NCBI GenBank assembly: GCA_019424245.1
Contig: JAHYZV010000014.1
Span: 1-15,194 of the forward strand
Direction: 5' to 3'
DNA: 15,194 nt
Source: Clostridiales bacterium
GTDB taxonomy: Bacteria; Bacillota; Clostridia; Lachnospirales; Lachnospiraceae
In this document: positions 6,150 through 13,643 of the stretch, piece by piece
Numbering within the stretch: position 1 is the first letter of the stretch
How the letters are laid out: the number at the start of each line of letters is the position of its first letter
Notes under the pieces: generated by a model
The model's input: only the letters and a program-made list of their open reading frames with translations
What the model was told of the DNA's origin: nothing
Database searches by the model: none
Position numbers and translations under genes: made by a program

Positions 6150-6222
6150 TGGGCTTTCGCCAAGTGGTAAGGCACTGGATTCTGATTCCAGCATTTCGGG
6201 GGTTCGAATCCCTCAAGCCCAG
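6150..6222 (+). tRNA. tRNA-Gln (anticodon CTG)
   Basis: A complete cloverleaf can be drawn. The 7-bp acceptor stem TGGGCTT (6150-6156) pairs perfectly with AAGCCCA (6215-6221). The D arm is GCC...GGC (6159-6173). The anticodon stem CTGGA/TCCAG (6175-6179/6187-6191) carries loop TTCTGAT, so the anticodon is CTG (6182-6184). The T arm GGGGG/CCCTC has loop TTCGAAT (6203-6209). The discriminator is G6222 and CCA is not encoded. The variable region is six bases rather than the usual five. The U-A first pair of the acceptor stem is typical of glutamine tRNAs. It reads CAG codons; a separate TTG-anticodon gene is expected elsewhere. Confidence 0.95.
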
Positions 6223-6226
6223 CTAA

Positions 6227-6255
6227 CCCTCGCTATTAAGCGAGGGATTTTTTTT
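6227..6255 (+). terminator. Rho-independent terminator of tRNA-Gln
   Basis: CCCTCGCT (6227-6234), loop ATTA, AGCGAGGG (6239-6246), then A and eight T. It starts four bases after the tRNA, so this is a single-tRNA transcription unit. Confidence 0.95.
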
Positions 6256-6327
6256 GCACAGATACTTAAACAGTAAAATAATAAACGAAGAAGCTATATA
6301 AAGATAGAATAGAAAGGAGCCACTCAC

Positions 6328-7164
6328 ATGATACAGCTGGGAAAAACACAATGTCTTAATGTTATTAAGAAAACAGATTTTGGTGTATATCTTGGTACAG
6401 AAGATGATAAAGTTTTACTTCCTAAAAAGCAGGTGCCAGAAGATATAGAAATAGGTGATGCACTCACCGTATTTATATACAAAGATTCAAGCGACAGACT
6501 TATAGCCACAACAAACAAGCCTAAAGTACAACTTGGCGGACTTGCAAGGCTTAAGGTGTGTGAGGTAAGTAATATAGGTGCATTTCTTGACTGGGGATTA
6601 GAGAAGAACATACTGCTTCCATATAAAGAACAGACAACACATGTCAACCAGGGAGAGGAATATCTTGTAGCTTTATACATAGACAGAAGTAACAGACTTG
6701 CTGCAACGATGAAGGTGAGCAGATATCTTACAACAACAGATAAGTATGTCAAGGACAGTGCTGTAAGCGGCACAGTTATTGGAATAAAGCCAGATCATGG
6801 AATATATGTTGCCATAGATGATGCATATTATGGTTTTATAACACGCAATGAAATGTCAGATGATATAAAGATAGGTGATGTTGTTTACGGACGTGTTATA
6901 AAGGTAAGAGAGGATGGAAAGCTTACTATAAGTATCCACCAGAAAGCATATCTTCAGATGGATGAAGATTCTGTCAGAATCTATGATGCTCTTGTTAAGA
7001 ACGGAGGAAGCCTTGGTTTTAATGATAAAGCTGATCCGGAGATTATTAAGAAGCATTTTGATATGAGCAAGAATGCATTCAAGAGAGCTGTAGGAAGACT
7101 TTTAAAGCAGGGGAAAGTTATAATAACAGAAGATTCAATTATAATTAATGAGAAAAATAAATAG
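6328..7164 (+). CDS. cvfB: CvfB/YitL-like S1-domain RNA-binding protein
   Basis: 278 aa, the usual size for CvfB. It matches the family layout of three S1-type OB folds plus a winged helix. The first is about residues 1-63 (start IQLGKTQCLNVIKKTDFGVYL), the second about 68-132 (VCEVSNIGAFLDWGLEKNILLPYKEQ), and the third is a canonical S1 domain at about 142-203 (GTVIGI..GIYVAID..YGFI...IKIGDVVYGRVIKV). The wHTH is at about 213-275 (IYDALVKNGGSLGFNDKADPEIIKKHF). CvfB binds RNA, and affects virulence-factor expression in Staphylococcus; its role in anaerobes is not established. AAAGGAG sits nine bases before the ATG. It stands alone after the tRNA terminator and is followed by 141 bp with a long weak inverted repeat (7192-7199/7231-7238). 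Confidence 0.92.
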   Translation: MIQLGKTQCLNVIKKTDFGVYLGTEDDKVLLPKKQVPEDIEIGDALTVFIYKDSSDRLIATTNKPKVQLGGLARLKVCEVSNIGAFLDWGLEKNILLPYKEQTTHVNQGEEYLVALYIDRSNRLAATMKVSRYLTTTDKYVKDSAVSGTVIGIKPDHGIYVAIDDAYYGFITRNEMSDDIKIGDVVYGRVIKVREDGKLTISIHQKAYLQMDEDSVRIYDALVKNGGSLGFNDKADPEIIKKHFDMSKNAFKRAVGRLLKQGKVIITEDSIIINEKNK

Positions 7165-7305
7165 ATATTTCTTGAACAGCCAGGCTGATTGTTATACAAT
7201 TAGTACTGGTTGTTTTTGTCTGAGTATGTGTTGTATAAAAAACAATAGTCAGACATTTGCGATGGTTTGTTAAAATAATATGAAAGTATAAGAATGGAGG
7301 ATTAT

Positions 7306-7683
7306 ATGCAGAAGGTTATTAGTACAGACAAGGCACCAAGTGCGATTGGACCATATTCGCAGGCTATTGAGGTTAATGGAATGGTATATACATCAGGAGT
7401 TATTCCAGTAATACCAGCAACAGGTGAAATAGTAGAAGGCGGGGTTGAAGCACAGGCTGACCAGGCGTTTAAGAATCTTTGCAATCTTGTTGAAGCATCA
7501 GGTTCAAAGGTTGAGAATATTGTTAAGACAACAGTTTTTATTAAGGAAATGAATGATTTCGGAAAGATTAACGAAATATATAAGAATTACTTTAAGGAAC
7601 CATTTCCAGCACGTTCATGTGTAGAAGTTGCAAGACTTCCAAAGGATGTATTACTTGAAGTGGAAGCTATAGCATGGAAGTAA
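7306..7683 (+). CDS. ridA: RidA family enamine/imine deaminase
   Basis: 125 aa. The start is at 7306 with GGAGG five bases upstream; the earlier ATG at 7294 lies inside the SD. RidA hydrolyses reactive enamines and imines such as 2-aminoacrylate released by PLP enzymes, in the cytoplasm as a trimer. Family hallmarks are AIGPYSQAI at 13-21, the EGGVEAQADQAFKNL helix, and FPARSCVEVARLPKDVLLEVEAIA at 100-123 with the catalytic R103 and E118. One departure is SGVIPVIP at 30-37, where the usual Gln of SGQIP is Val. Its last 10 bp overlap the CPBP gene, so the two are probably translated from one message. Confidence 0.95.
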   Translation: MQKVISTDKAPSAIGPYSQAIEVNGMVYTSGVIPVIPATGEIVEGGVEAQADQAFKNLCNLVEASGSKVENIVKTTVFIKEMNDFGKINEIYKNYFKEPFPARSCVEVARLPKDVLLEVEAIAWK

Positions 7684-8654
7684 AAAAAATCAACTGGTTT
7701 CTACCGTTTTTTCTGGCTGGATATATAGTTCTTAGTACATTATCGGCAGTACAGCTAAGAATGCTTACTGCTGCTGGAATAGCATTTCCACAATGGATTA
7801 TATATATATTGGGTGAGGCAATCACGATTGTACTGGCACTTTTATATATTTTTGTTATGAAGATAAGCATAAGAAAAGATATGCAGTATAAGTTTATTGG
7901 CATGAAAGATATTATTATGTCACTACTTACAGGATATCTTCTTATTCCTATGACGTTGTTTTTAAACAGCCTTACAATGCTTTTTTCTAAGAATTATCTG
8001 AATACATCCGTTCAGGGGATGATGGAATATCCATATATAGTGCAGATTATTCTTGTGGCGGTTATTCCTCCACTTGTTGAAGAGTTTGTGTTCAGAGGGA
8101 TGTTTTATGGGACATATAGAAAGTGCGGAATATTAAAAGCTGCACTTGTAAGTGGAGTTGTATTTGGAATATTTCATATGAATATCAATCAGTTTGCATA
8201 TGCCTTTGTAGTAGGGATTGTACTTGCATATATGGTTGAGGCAACAGGATCCATATGGGCATCTGTATGTGCACATTTTGCAGTTAACACGTATTCAATA
8301 ACAGTTGTACAGATATTAAAGCTGTGCAAAATGTACGATGGAGTAATAAACAATACAGCGGTACAGAGTACAGATATTCCTATGACATCAATGCTTTTAA
8401 ACCTTGTAATGATGTTTGTTATAGCAGCCATATTTATGCTTCTTGCAATATTGTGCATAAAAAATATGGCAAAACGCAATGGAACACTCGATTCTATAAA
8501 AGCCAGCTTCAAGCCAGGCTGTAAAACAGATAAAGATGAAAGAGAAAATTCCCAAAGTGATGGAAATGCAGAAAAGCGTATTATAACAGTACCGCTGATA
8601 GCAACAATTGCTGCCTGCATAGTGTATATGGTTATGATGGAAATTACAAGATAA
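7674..8654 (+). CDS. CPBP (CAAX protease/bacteriocin-processing, Abi) family membrane protein
   Basis: 326 aa, about eight hydrophobic segments. The three CPBP motifs are present and intact: EEFVFRG at 136-142, FGIFH with H168, and HFAVN with H201 and N205. These form the glutamate/histidine site of this intramembrane protease-like family, so it is likely catalytically competent. Substrates are unknown; known relatives process prenylated proteins, give bacteriocin self-immunity, or regulate sigma factors. A polar region (about 268-302) and one last membrane segment extend beyond the core. The ATG overlaps the ridA stop by 10 bp and the SD (GGAAG) lies inside ridA, indicating translational coupling. 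Its last codons and stop are duplicated after the gene. Confidence 0.9.
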   Translation: MEVKKINWFLPFFLAGYIVLSTLSAVQLRMLTAAGIAFPQWIIYILGEAITIVLALLYIFVMKISIRKDMQYKFIGMKDIIMSLLTGYLLIPMTLFLNSLTMLFSKNYLNTSVQGMMEYPYIVQIILVAVIPPLVEEFVFRGMFYGTYRKCGILKAALVSGVVFGIFHMNINQFAYAFVVGIVLAYMVEATGSIWASVCAHFAVNTYSITVVQILKLCKMYDGVINNTAVQSTDIPMTSMLLNLVMMFVIAAIFMLLAILCIKNMAKRNGTLDSIKASFKPGCKTDKDERENSQSDGNAEKRIITVPLIATIAACIVYMVMMEITR

Positions 8655-8706
8655 AAAGATTGCCATAATATAATGAAAATTACAAGATAAAAAAGATTGC
8701 CGTAAT
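8641..8706 (+). repeat. Tandem duplication of the CPBP gene tail and terminator arm
   Basis: Copy 1 (8641-8669) holds the last coding codons ATT ACA AGA TAA. Copy 2 (8677-8706) repeats them 36 bp later with one inserted A and one A-to-G change. Copy 2 also supplies the left arm of the downstream terminator. Confidence 0.88.
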
Positions 8707-8786
8707 TAAGAAAATATACTATAAACGATAGATGAACTTATCCATTAACGTATAGTATAAACAGTTCTTAATACGGCAATCTTTTT
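8690..8786. terminator. Long bidirectional terminator between the CPBP gene and yjfB
   Basis: The arms 8690-8704 and 8772-8786 pair perfectly over 15 bp, continuing with 8706-8712/8765-8771 (one bulged base). A second inner helix is 8715-8722/8752-8759 plus 8725-8727/8749-8751. The outer arms end in A and T runs, so each strand gives a stem followed by U residues. It serves the two convergent genes. Confidence 0.85.
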
Positions 8787-8811
8787 GTTTAATGTGCTTA
8801 AACCTTTTAAA

Positions 8812-8997
8812 TTAAACTCTGATATCAATATTCTGACCAAGATTAGGAGTTACAGATGCTTCCATCATCTTAGTTAAACCATCTCCGTTAGATTCTAATG
8901 TATCAAGAGATTTTTTAAGGACAGCAACCTGTACATCATTGATAACACGTGTAGAGCTAAGATCCATTGATAAACCAGCTACATCCATTATATCCAT
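8812..8997 (-). CDS. yjfB: YjfB family putative motility protein
   Basis: 61 aa, the usual size. It matches the YjfB/PF14070 pattern: an N-terminal MDIMDVAGLSMDLS, a central helix with VQVAVLKKSLDTLE, a second helix with LTKMMEASV, and the C-terminal PNLGQNIDIRV. In Bacillus subtilis yjfB belongs to the SigD motility regulon; the biochemical role is unknown. The start is supported by TGAGGA six bases upstream. The mRNA leader can form a hairpin (9014-9024 with 9042-9055) just before the SD. No convincing sigma-28 promoter was found upstream. It is convergent with the CPBP gene. Confidence 0.88.
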   Translation of the reverse strand: MDIMDVAGLSMDLSSTRVINDVQVAVLKKSLDTLESNGDGLTKMMEASVTPNLGQNIDIRV

Positions 8998-9450
8998 AAG
9001 TAATCCTCATTTCTGCACACATACTTTTAACATATGGCTCTGTATCAGGTGTGCATAGATACAAACCAGTTAGAAGATATATTCTGATTAGATTGTAGCC
9101 TGTAGTTTAAAAAAAAGCAAGGCTGAAATAACAGGTCGGATATGATAAATGGTAAATACGTAATTTATGCTGCACTATTGTGATAACAAATACTGATACA
9201 AATACAGATAGATTTGTTATAAGTATGTCATGAAAATGGCATAAATACGCATTTTTTTGGTGATGTTAGTGAAGATTTCAGCTGTAATTTTGTGCAAAAT
9301 ATATATTGTGGCAGTAATTATGGTAAAAGTGATAAAAAAGCATTAACTATATTTGGCTAATTACCATATAGCCAAGAAATGCCTGTTAGTGTACAATATG
9401 AAATATCAGAAACGCGTATGCGTTCTTTTATATTAGGAGGAAAGTTTTCA
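8998..9450. other. 453-bp intergenic region between yjfB and ugpC with several inverted repeats
   Basis: No gene is supported here. Visible structures are a hairpin with arms 9014-9024/9042-9055 in the yjfB leader; a perfect 9-bp inverted repeat ATAACAAAT/ATTTGTTAT (9183-9191/9212-9220) whose interior repeats ACAAATAC twice at 12-bp spacing; and a 7-bp inverted repeat TTGGCTA/TAGCCAA (9353-9359/9369-9375), 75 bp before the ugpC ATG. The last two could be operators for ugpC. No -35/-10 pair stands out, which is surprising because ugpC looks highly expressed. Confidence 0.5.
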
Positions 9451-10566
9451 ATGGCAAGTTTATCACTTAAAAATGTTTGTAAAGTATATCCAAACGGATT
9501 CGTAGCTGTTAAGGATTTCAACCTTGAAATCGCAGATCAGGAATTCATCATCTTCGTAGGACCTTCAGGTTGTGGTAAGTCTACAACACTTCGTATGATT
9601 GCAGGTCTTGAGGAAATCAGCTCAGGTGAGTTATGGATTGGAGACAAGCTCGTTAACGATGTAGAGCCTAAGGATAGAGATATCGCTATGGTATTCCAGA
9701 ACTATGCGTTATATCCACATATGTCAGTATATGACAACATGGCATTCGGTCTTAAGTTAAGAAAGGTACCAAAGGCAGAGATAGATAAGTCAGTTCATGA
9801 AGCTGCTAAGATTCTTGATATTGAGCATTTACTTGATCGTAAGCCAAAGGCTCTTTCAGGTGGTCAGAGACAGAGAGTTGCTATGGGACGTGCTATCGTT
9901 CGTAGCCCTAAGGTATTCCTTATGGATGAGCCTCTTTCAAACCTTGATGCTAAGTTAAGAGTTCAGATGCGTGTTGAGATTTCTAAGTTACATAAGAGAT
10001 TACAGACAACAATCATTTACGTTACACATGACCAGACAGAAGCTATGACACTTGGTACAAGAATCGTAGTTCTTAAGGATGGTATTATCCAGCAGGTAGA
10101 TACACCTCAGAACCTTTACAACACACCAAACAACATTTTCGTTGCTGGTTTCATCGGATCACCTCAGATGAACCTTATCGATGCTACAGTAGCTCAGGAT
10201 GGTTCACAGGTAGCTCTTAAGATGAGTGATGATGTTACTATCAAGCTTCCAGCTGAGAAGAGCAAGAAGCTTATCGATGGTGGTTATGTAGGAAAGACAG
10301 TTGTAGTTGGTATCCGTCCAGAAGATGTTAAGGATGATCCAGAATTCATCGCAGCTCATGCAGATTCTAAGTTCGTATCTACAATAAGAGTATATGAATT
10401 ACTTGGTGCTGAAGTTAACCTTCACTATGAAATTGGTGATGTTACATGTACAGCTAAGGTTAATCCTAGAACAACAGCTCGTCCTGGTGATGAAGTTACA
10501 TTTGCTATGGATGTTACAAGACTTCATGTATTTGATAAGGAAACAGAGAACGTAATTACACACTAA
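9451..10566 (+). CDS. ugpC: Orphan sugar ABC transporter ATPase (UgpC/MsmK type)
   Basis: 371 aa. The start is at 9451, ten bases after AGGAGG (9435-9440); 24 upstream codons from 9379 are in frame but run through the SD. The ABC domain is complete: Walker A GPSGCGKST at 37-45, a Q-loop (VFQNYALYPHMSVYDN), signature LSGGQRQRVAMGRA, Walker B VFLMDEPLSNLD, and the THDQTEA switch. The C-terminal OB/TOBE part (from about 240) contains GFIGSPQMNLI and GIRPEDV. This is the CUT1-family ATPase that energises sugar permeases. No permease or binding-protein gene is next to it, as for MsmK/MsiK, which serve several transporters. Codon use is richer in C-ending codons (ATC, TTC, AAC) than the neighbours, a sign of high expression. 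Confidence 0.95.
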   Translation: MASLSLKNVCKVYPNGFVAVKDFNLEIADQEFIIFVGPSGCGKSTTLRMIAGLEEISSGELWIGDKLVNDVEPKDRDIAMVFQNYALYPHMSVYDNMAFGLKLRKVPKAEIDKSVHEAAKILDIEHLLDRKPKALSGGQRQRVAMGRAIVRSPKVFLMDEPLSNLDAKLRVQMRVEISKLHKRLQTTIIYVTHDQTEAMTLGTRIVVLKDGIIQQVDTPQNLYNTPNNIFVAGFIGSPQMNLIDATVAQDGSQVALKMSDDVTIKLPAEKSKKLIDGGYVGKTVVVGIRPEDVKDDPEFIAAHADSKFVSTIRVYELLGAEVNLHYEIGDVTCTAKVNPRTTARPGDEVTFAMDVTRLHVFDKETENVITH

Positions 10567-10601
10567 TTACCGATTCTAATTATAATCAATTTATAAAATT
10601 T

Positions 10602-10644
10602 AGAGGAAGTGTATAATTTCTATACATTTCCTCTTTTTTTTTTT
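10602..10644 (+). terminator. Rho-independent terminator of ugpC
   Basis: A 14-bp stem (10602-10615 with 10621-10634, one G-U pair), loop ATTTC, and a long T-run to 10644. It lies 35 bp after the ugpC stop codon. Confidence 0.95.
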
Positions 10645-10696
10645 GCGATTTTGCTTTACAATACTATAGTAAGTGTCAAATTATAGTTAAACCAAT

Positions 10697-10832
10697 CTTA
10701 AGAAGAATATGATGTTAATCTTAAGAAATATAGGGGCATAAGCTTAAGAAAGTTTTTTTACAATATTAAGTGGTATGACAGTAAAAGATTAATGATGGGT
10801 TTTAAACTTAAGTGTTGGATGTAGCTTTAAGT
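10697..10832. promoter_or_regulatory. Array of CTTAAGAA-type boxes upstream of the PucR/CdaR-type regulator
   Basis: CTTAAGAA occurs at 10697, 10720 and 10743, exactly 23 bp apart, about two helical turns. Related half-matches follow: ATTAAG at 10765, ATTAAT at 10788, CTTAAG at 10807 and TTTAAG at 10826 (the last two steps are 19 bp). The 23-bp units share little outside the box, so this looks like repeated protein-binding sites rather than a DNA duplication. The bound protein is unknown; autoregulation by the downstream gene product is possible. Confidence 0.45.
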
Positions 10833-10862
10833 AAATCGCAGGTATAGGAATAGGAGTATGAT

Positions 10863-11954
10863 ATGATTTCAAATCAGATTTTACAGACAACTGTCGATGG
10901 ATTAAAAGAAATATCACGAGTTGATTTATGTGTTATTGATGCAGAGGGTAAGGTTGTCGCAAAAACATTTGATAGTGTTGCAGAATGTACAGCTGATGCA
11001 CTTGTATTTATAGATTCACCAGCAGATAGTCAGGTAGTTAATGGATACCAGTTTTTCAAAGTTGTTGAAGATGGTAATCTTGAATATATAATATTGGCAA
11101 AAGGAACAAGTGATGATGTCTTCATGTTAGGTAAGCTTGCAGCATTCCAGATACAGAATCTTCTTGTTGCATATAAAGAAAGATTTGATAAGGATAACTT
11201 TATAAAGAATCTTCTTCTTGATAATCTGTTAAGAGTTGATATGTATACAAGAGCTGAAAAGCTTCATATTGAAACGGATGTCAAAAGAGTTGTATATATA
11301 ATAGAGACAAAGCATGAGAAGGATACTAATGCACTTGAGACAATAAGAACATTATTTGCCTCAAGAACCAGGGATTTCATAACAGCTGTTGACGAAAAGA
11401 GTATAATACTTGTCAGAGAAGTTAAGCCGAATGAGACATATGAGGATCTTGATAAGACAGCAGAGGTTGTTATAGATATGCTTAATACTGAAGCTATGAG
11501 TTCAGCACATATAGCTTATGGCACTATAGTTAATGATATAAGAGAGGTATCAAGATCATATAAGGAAGCTAATATGGCACTTGATGTAGGAAAGATATTC
11601 TACAGTGACAAGAATGTTGTTGCTTATAACAGACTTGGAATAGGCCGCCTTATATATCAGCTGCCACTTCCTTTATGTCAGATGTTTATCAGGGAAATAT
11701 TTGACGGTAAATCCCCTGATGATCTTGATGATGAAACATTATCAACTATTAATAAATTTTTTGATAACAGTCTTAATGTATCGGAAACATCAAGACAGTT
11801 ATACATTCATAGAAATACTCTTGTATATAGGCTTGATAAGCTTCAGAAGACAACAGGCCTGGATTTAAGAGTATTTGACGATGCAATAACATTTAAGATT
11901 GCACTTATGGTTGTTAAATATATGAAATATATGGAAAGTAAAGATACATATTAG
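10863..11954 (+). CDS. PucR/CdaR-type transcriptional regulator
   Basis: 363 aa. The N-terminal region (about 1-110) looks like a sensory domain related to the sugar-diacid recognition type. The middle (about 125-240) resembles the GGDEF-like region of CdaR/PucR proteins. The C-terminus carries the PucR-type HTH: LNVSETSRQLYIHRNTLVYR followed by LDKLQKTTGLDLRVFDDAITFKIAL. AGGAG lies six bases before the ATG. The gene follows ugpC on the same strand but after a strong terminator and an array of CTTAAGAA boxes, so it probably has its own promoter. Linkage to the sugar ATPase suggests control of carbohydrate uptake; its ligand is unknown. No clear terminator follows, so read-through into ftsE is possible. 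Confidence 0.85.
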   Translation: MISNQILQTTVDGLKEISRVDLCVIDAEGKVVAKTFDSVAECTADALVFIDSPADSQVVNGYQFFKVVEDGNLEYIILAKGTSDDVFMLGKLAAFQIQNLLVAYKERFDKDNFIKNLLLDNLLRVDMYTRAEKLHIETDVKRVVYIIETKHEKDTNALETIRTLFASRTRDFITAVDEKSIILVREVKPNETYEDLDKTAEVVIDMLNTEAMSSAHIAYGTIVNDIREVSRSYKEANMALDVGKIFYSDKNVVAYNRLGIGRLIYQLPLPLCQMFIREIFDGKSPDDLDDETLSTINKFFDNSLNVSETSRQLYIHRNTLVYRLDKLQKTTGLDLRVFDDAITFKIALMVVKYMKYMESKDTY

Positions 11955-12052
11955 TATATGCAATTATTGATTTAGTAATTGTCAGAATTTACATTTGACA
12001 CTTAAATCATAAAATAGAAAAGTTATACATACAGTCTGGAGGAATATATACA

Positions 12053-12745
12053 ATGATAATTATGGAAGATGTTACGAAAACGTATTCATCTGGATCAGAT
12101 GTTCCTGCATTGAATGGAATTAATCTACATATTCAGGAAGGTGAATTCGTATTCATAGTAGGTAAGAGTGGTTCGGGTAAATCTACGCTTATCAAGCTTC
12201 TTCTTAAGGAACTTGATCCTACATCAGGAAAAATATATGTTAACAAGAAATATCTAAACAAGCTTACAAGAAAGAAGCTTCCATATCTTAGAAGAGATAT
12301 AGGTGTTGTATTTCAGGATTTCCGTCTGTTGCCAGACAGAAATATATATGAGAATATAGCATTTGCACAGAAGGTTGTAGAAGCACCTACTAAAAAAATC
12401 AAGAGTAATGTTTTAAAGATGCTCTCTATGGTTAATCTTCTTGATAAGTATAAGTCTTATCCAAATGAGTTATCAGGTGGTGAACAGCAGAGAGTTGCTA
12501 TTGCAAGAGCACTTATAAACAGACCATCTATTCTTTTATGTGATGAGCCTACAGGTAACCTTGACCCCACTAATTCAAACGAAATCATGAAGATTCTTGA
12601 TGCTGTTAATAAGCAGGGAACAACAGTGCTTGTAGTTACTCATAATATGGAGATTGTTCAGCAGATGAAGAAGAGAACAATTACTATGAGCCAGGGTAAG
12701 ATTATAAGTGATTTGGAAAAAGGTGGTTATTTCTATGAAGATTAG
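12053..12745 (+). CDS. ftsE: Cell division ATP-binding protein FtsE
   Basis: 230 aa, the normal FtsE length. It is the ATPase of the FtsEX complex, which uses ATP binding and hydrolysis to switch on peptidoglycan hydrolases across the membrane instead of transporting a substrate. Seen motifs are Walker A GKSGSGKST at 37-45, the Q-loop VVFQDFRLLPDRNIYENI at 85-102 (Q88), signature LSGGEQQRVAIARA at 140-153, Walker B ILLCDEPTGNLD at 160-171 with E165, and the switch H197. The Q-loop FQDFRLL is typical of FtsE. GGAGG lies ten bases before the ATG. A TTGACA at 11995 has no well-spaced -10, so the promoter is uncertain. The last 11 bp overlap ftsX, the standard ftsEX arrangement. Confidence 0.96.
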   Translation: MIIMEDVTKTYSSGSDVPALNGINLHIQEGEFVFIVGKSGSGKSTLIKLLLKELDPTSGKIYVNKKYLNKLTRKKLPYLRRDIGVVFQDFRLLPDRNIYENIAFAQKVVEAPTKKIKSNVLKMLSMVNLLDKYKSYPNELSGGEQQRVAIARALINRPSILLCDEPTGNLDPTNSNEIMKILDAVNKQGTTVLVVTHNMEIVQQMKKRTITMSQGKIISDLEKGGYFYED

Positions 12746-13643
12746 ATCGTTATTTTATCATATTAAGGACGGATTAAAGAACATCTATCGTAATAGATTG
12801 TTCTCACTTGCGTCAATAGCAACTATAGCGGCATGTATATTCCTTTTTGGATTATTCTATTCGCTTGTAACAAATTTCCAGTATATGATACATAAGGCTG
12901 AGAATGAAGTATGTGTAACAGTATTCTTTGAACAGGGACTGACAGATGCAGAGATTAAGAAGCTTGGTGATACTATAAGCCAGCGGAATGAAGTGTCACG
13001 TATCCACTATACATCAGCGGATGAAGCATGGGAGAACTATAAGTCAGAGTATTTTAAGGATTATCCTCAGCTTGCAGAAGGTTTTAAGGATGATAATCCT
13101 CTTGCTAATTCATCATCATATGAGATATATCTTAATGATGCGGCAAGCCAGTCAACACTTGTCACATACCTTGAGAATCTTGATGGTATAAGACAGGTAA
13201 ACAGGTCTGAGGCAACAGCAAGCGGACTTGCAAGTGCAGCAAGACTTGTCAGTTATGTGGCAATAGCTATTATAATTATTCTTCTTGCGGTATCTATATT
13301 CCTTATTACAAATACAATTGTAATAGGTATAACAGTCCGTAAGGAAGAAATATCAATTATGAAGTATATAGGTGCAACAGATGCATTCGTTGATGCACCA
13401 TTCTTCGTAGAAGGTATAACTATAGGTATTATAGGTTCTATCATACCTCTTGTGATACTTAGATTTATCTATGAAAATGTTATTAATTATGTTATGAATA
13501 AATTCTCGATACTTCAGAATATTCTTGCATTTATGCCAGTAGATGAGGTGTTCAGGATATTGGTTCCAGTTGGAATCCTTCTTGGTATCGGTATTGGTAT
13601 ATTAGGAAGTTTCTTTGCTGTAAGAAAACATGCTAATGTATAA
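12735..13643 (+). CDS. ftsX: Cell division permease-like protein FtsX
   Basis: 302 aa. The start is the ATG at 12735 (AAAGGTGG upstream), overlapping ftsE by 11 bp; a GTG at 12708 is in frame but poorly placed. The topology is that of FtsX: a cytoplasmic N-terminus with HIKDGLKNIYRNRLFS, one membrane segment (about 20-43), and an extracellular domain (about 45-165) containing the QGLTDAEIKKLGDTISQ stretch that begins the PLD-type fold. Three membrane segments follow (about 173-195, 223-246, 275-296), with a cytoplasmic VRKEEISIMKYIGA loop between the first two. FtsX passes the FtsE signal to an extracellular coiled-coil hydrolase, here probably the M23 protein 272 bp downstream. Immediately after the stop codon lie five 19-bp repeats that copy the gene's own end. 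Confidence 0.96.
   Translation: MKIRSLFYHIKDGLKNIYRNRLFSLASIATIAACIFLFGLFYSLVTNFQYMIHKAENEVCVTVFFEQGLTDAEIKKLGDTISQRNEVSRIHYTSADEAWENYKSEYFKDYPQLAEGFKDDNPLANSSSYEIYLNDAASQSTLVTYLENLDGIRQVNRSEATASGLASAARLVSYVAIAIIIILLAVSIFLITNTIVIGITVRKEEISIMKYIGATDAFVDAPFFVEGITIGIIGSIIPLVILRFIYENVINYVMNKFSILQNILAFMPVDEVFRILVPVGILLGIGIGILGSFFAVRKHANV

Noticed and set aside
6324..6773. 149-codon minus-strand frame opposite cvfB
   Set aside because: It is antisense to a well-supported conserved gene and lacks an SD; low-complexity Ser/Leu composition is typical of a shadow frame.
7192..7238. Terminator after cvfB
   Set aside because: The 8-bp inverted repeat has a 31-base loop and no U-tract beyond weak A/T runs, so termination cannot be claimed.
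8189..8620. 143-codon minus-strand frame opposite the CPBP gene
   Set aside because: It is the antisense of a gene with intact catalytic motifs; no SD or domain supports it.
9000..9060. Sigma-28 promoter for yjfB
   Set aside because: AGCCATATG on the minus strand is one base short of the -10 consensus and has no -35 partner at the right distance.
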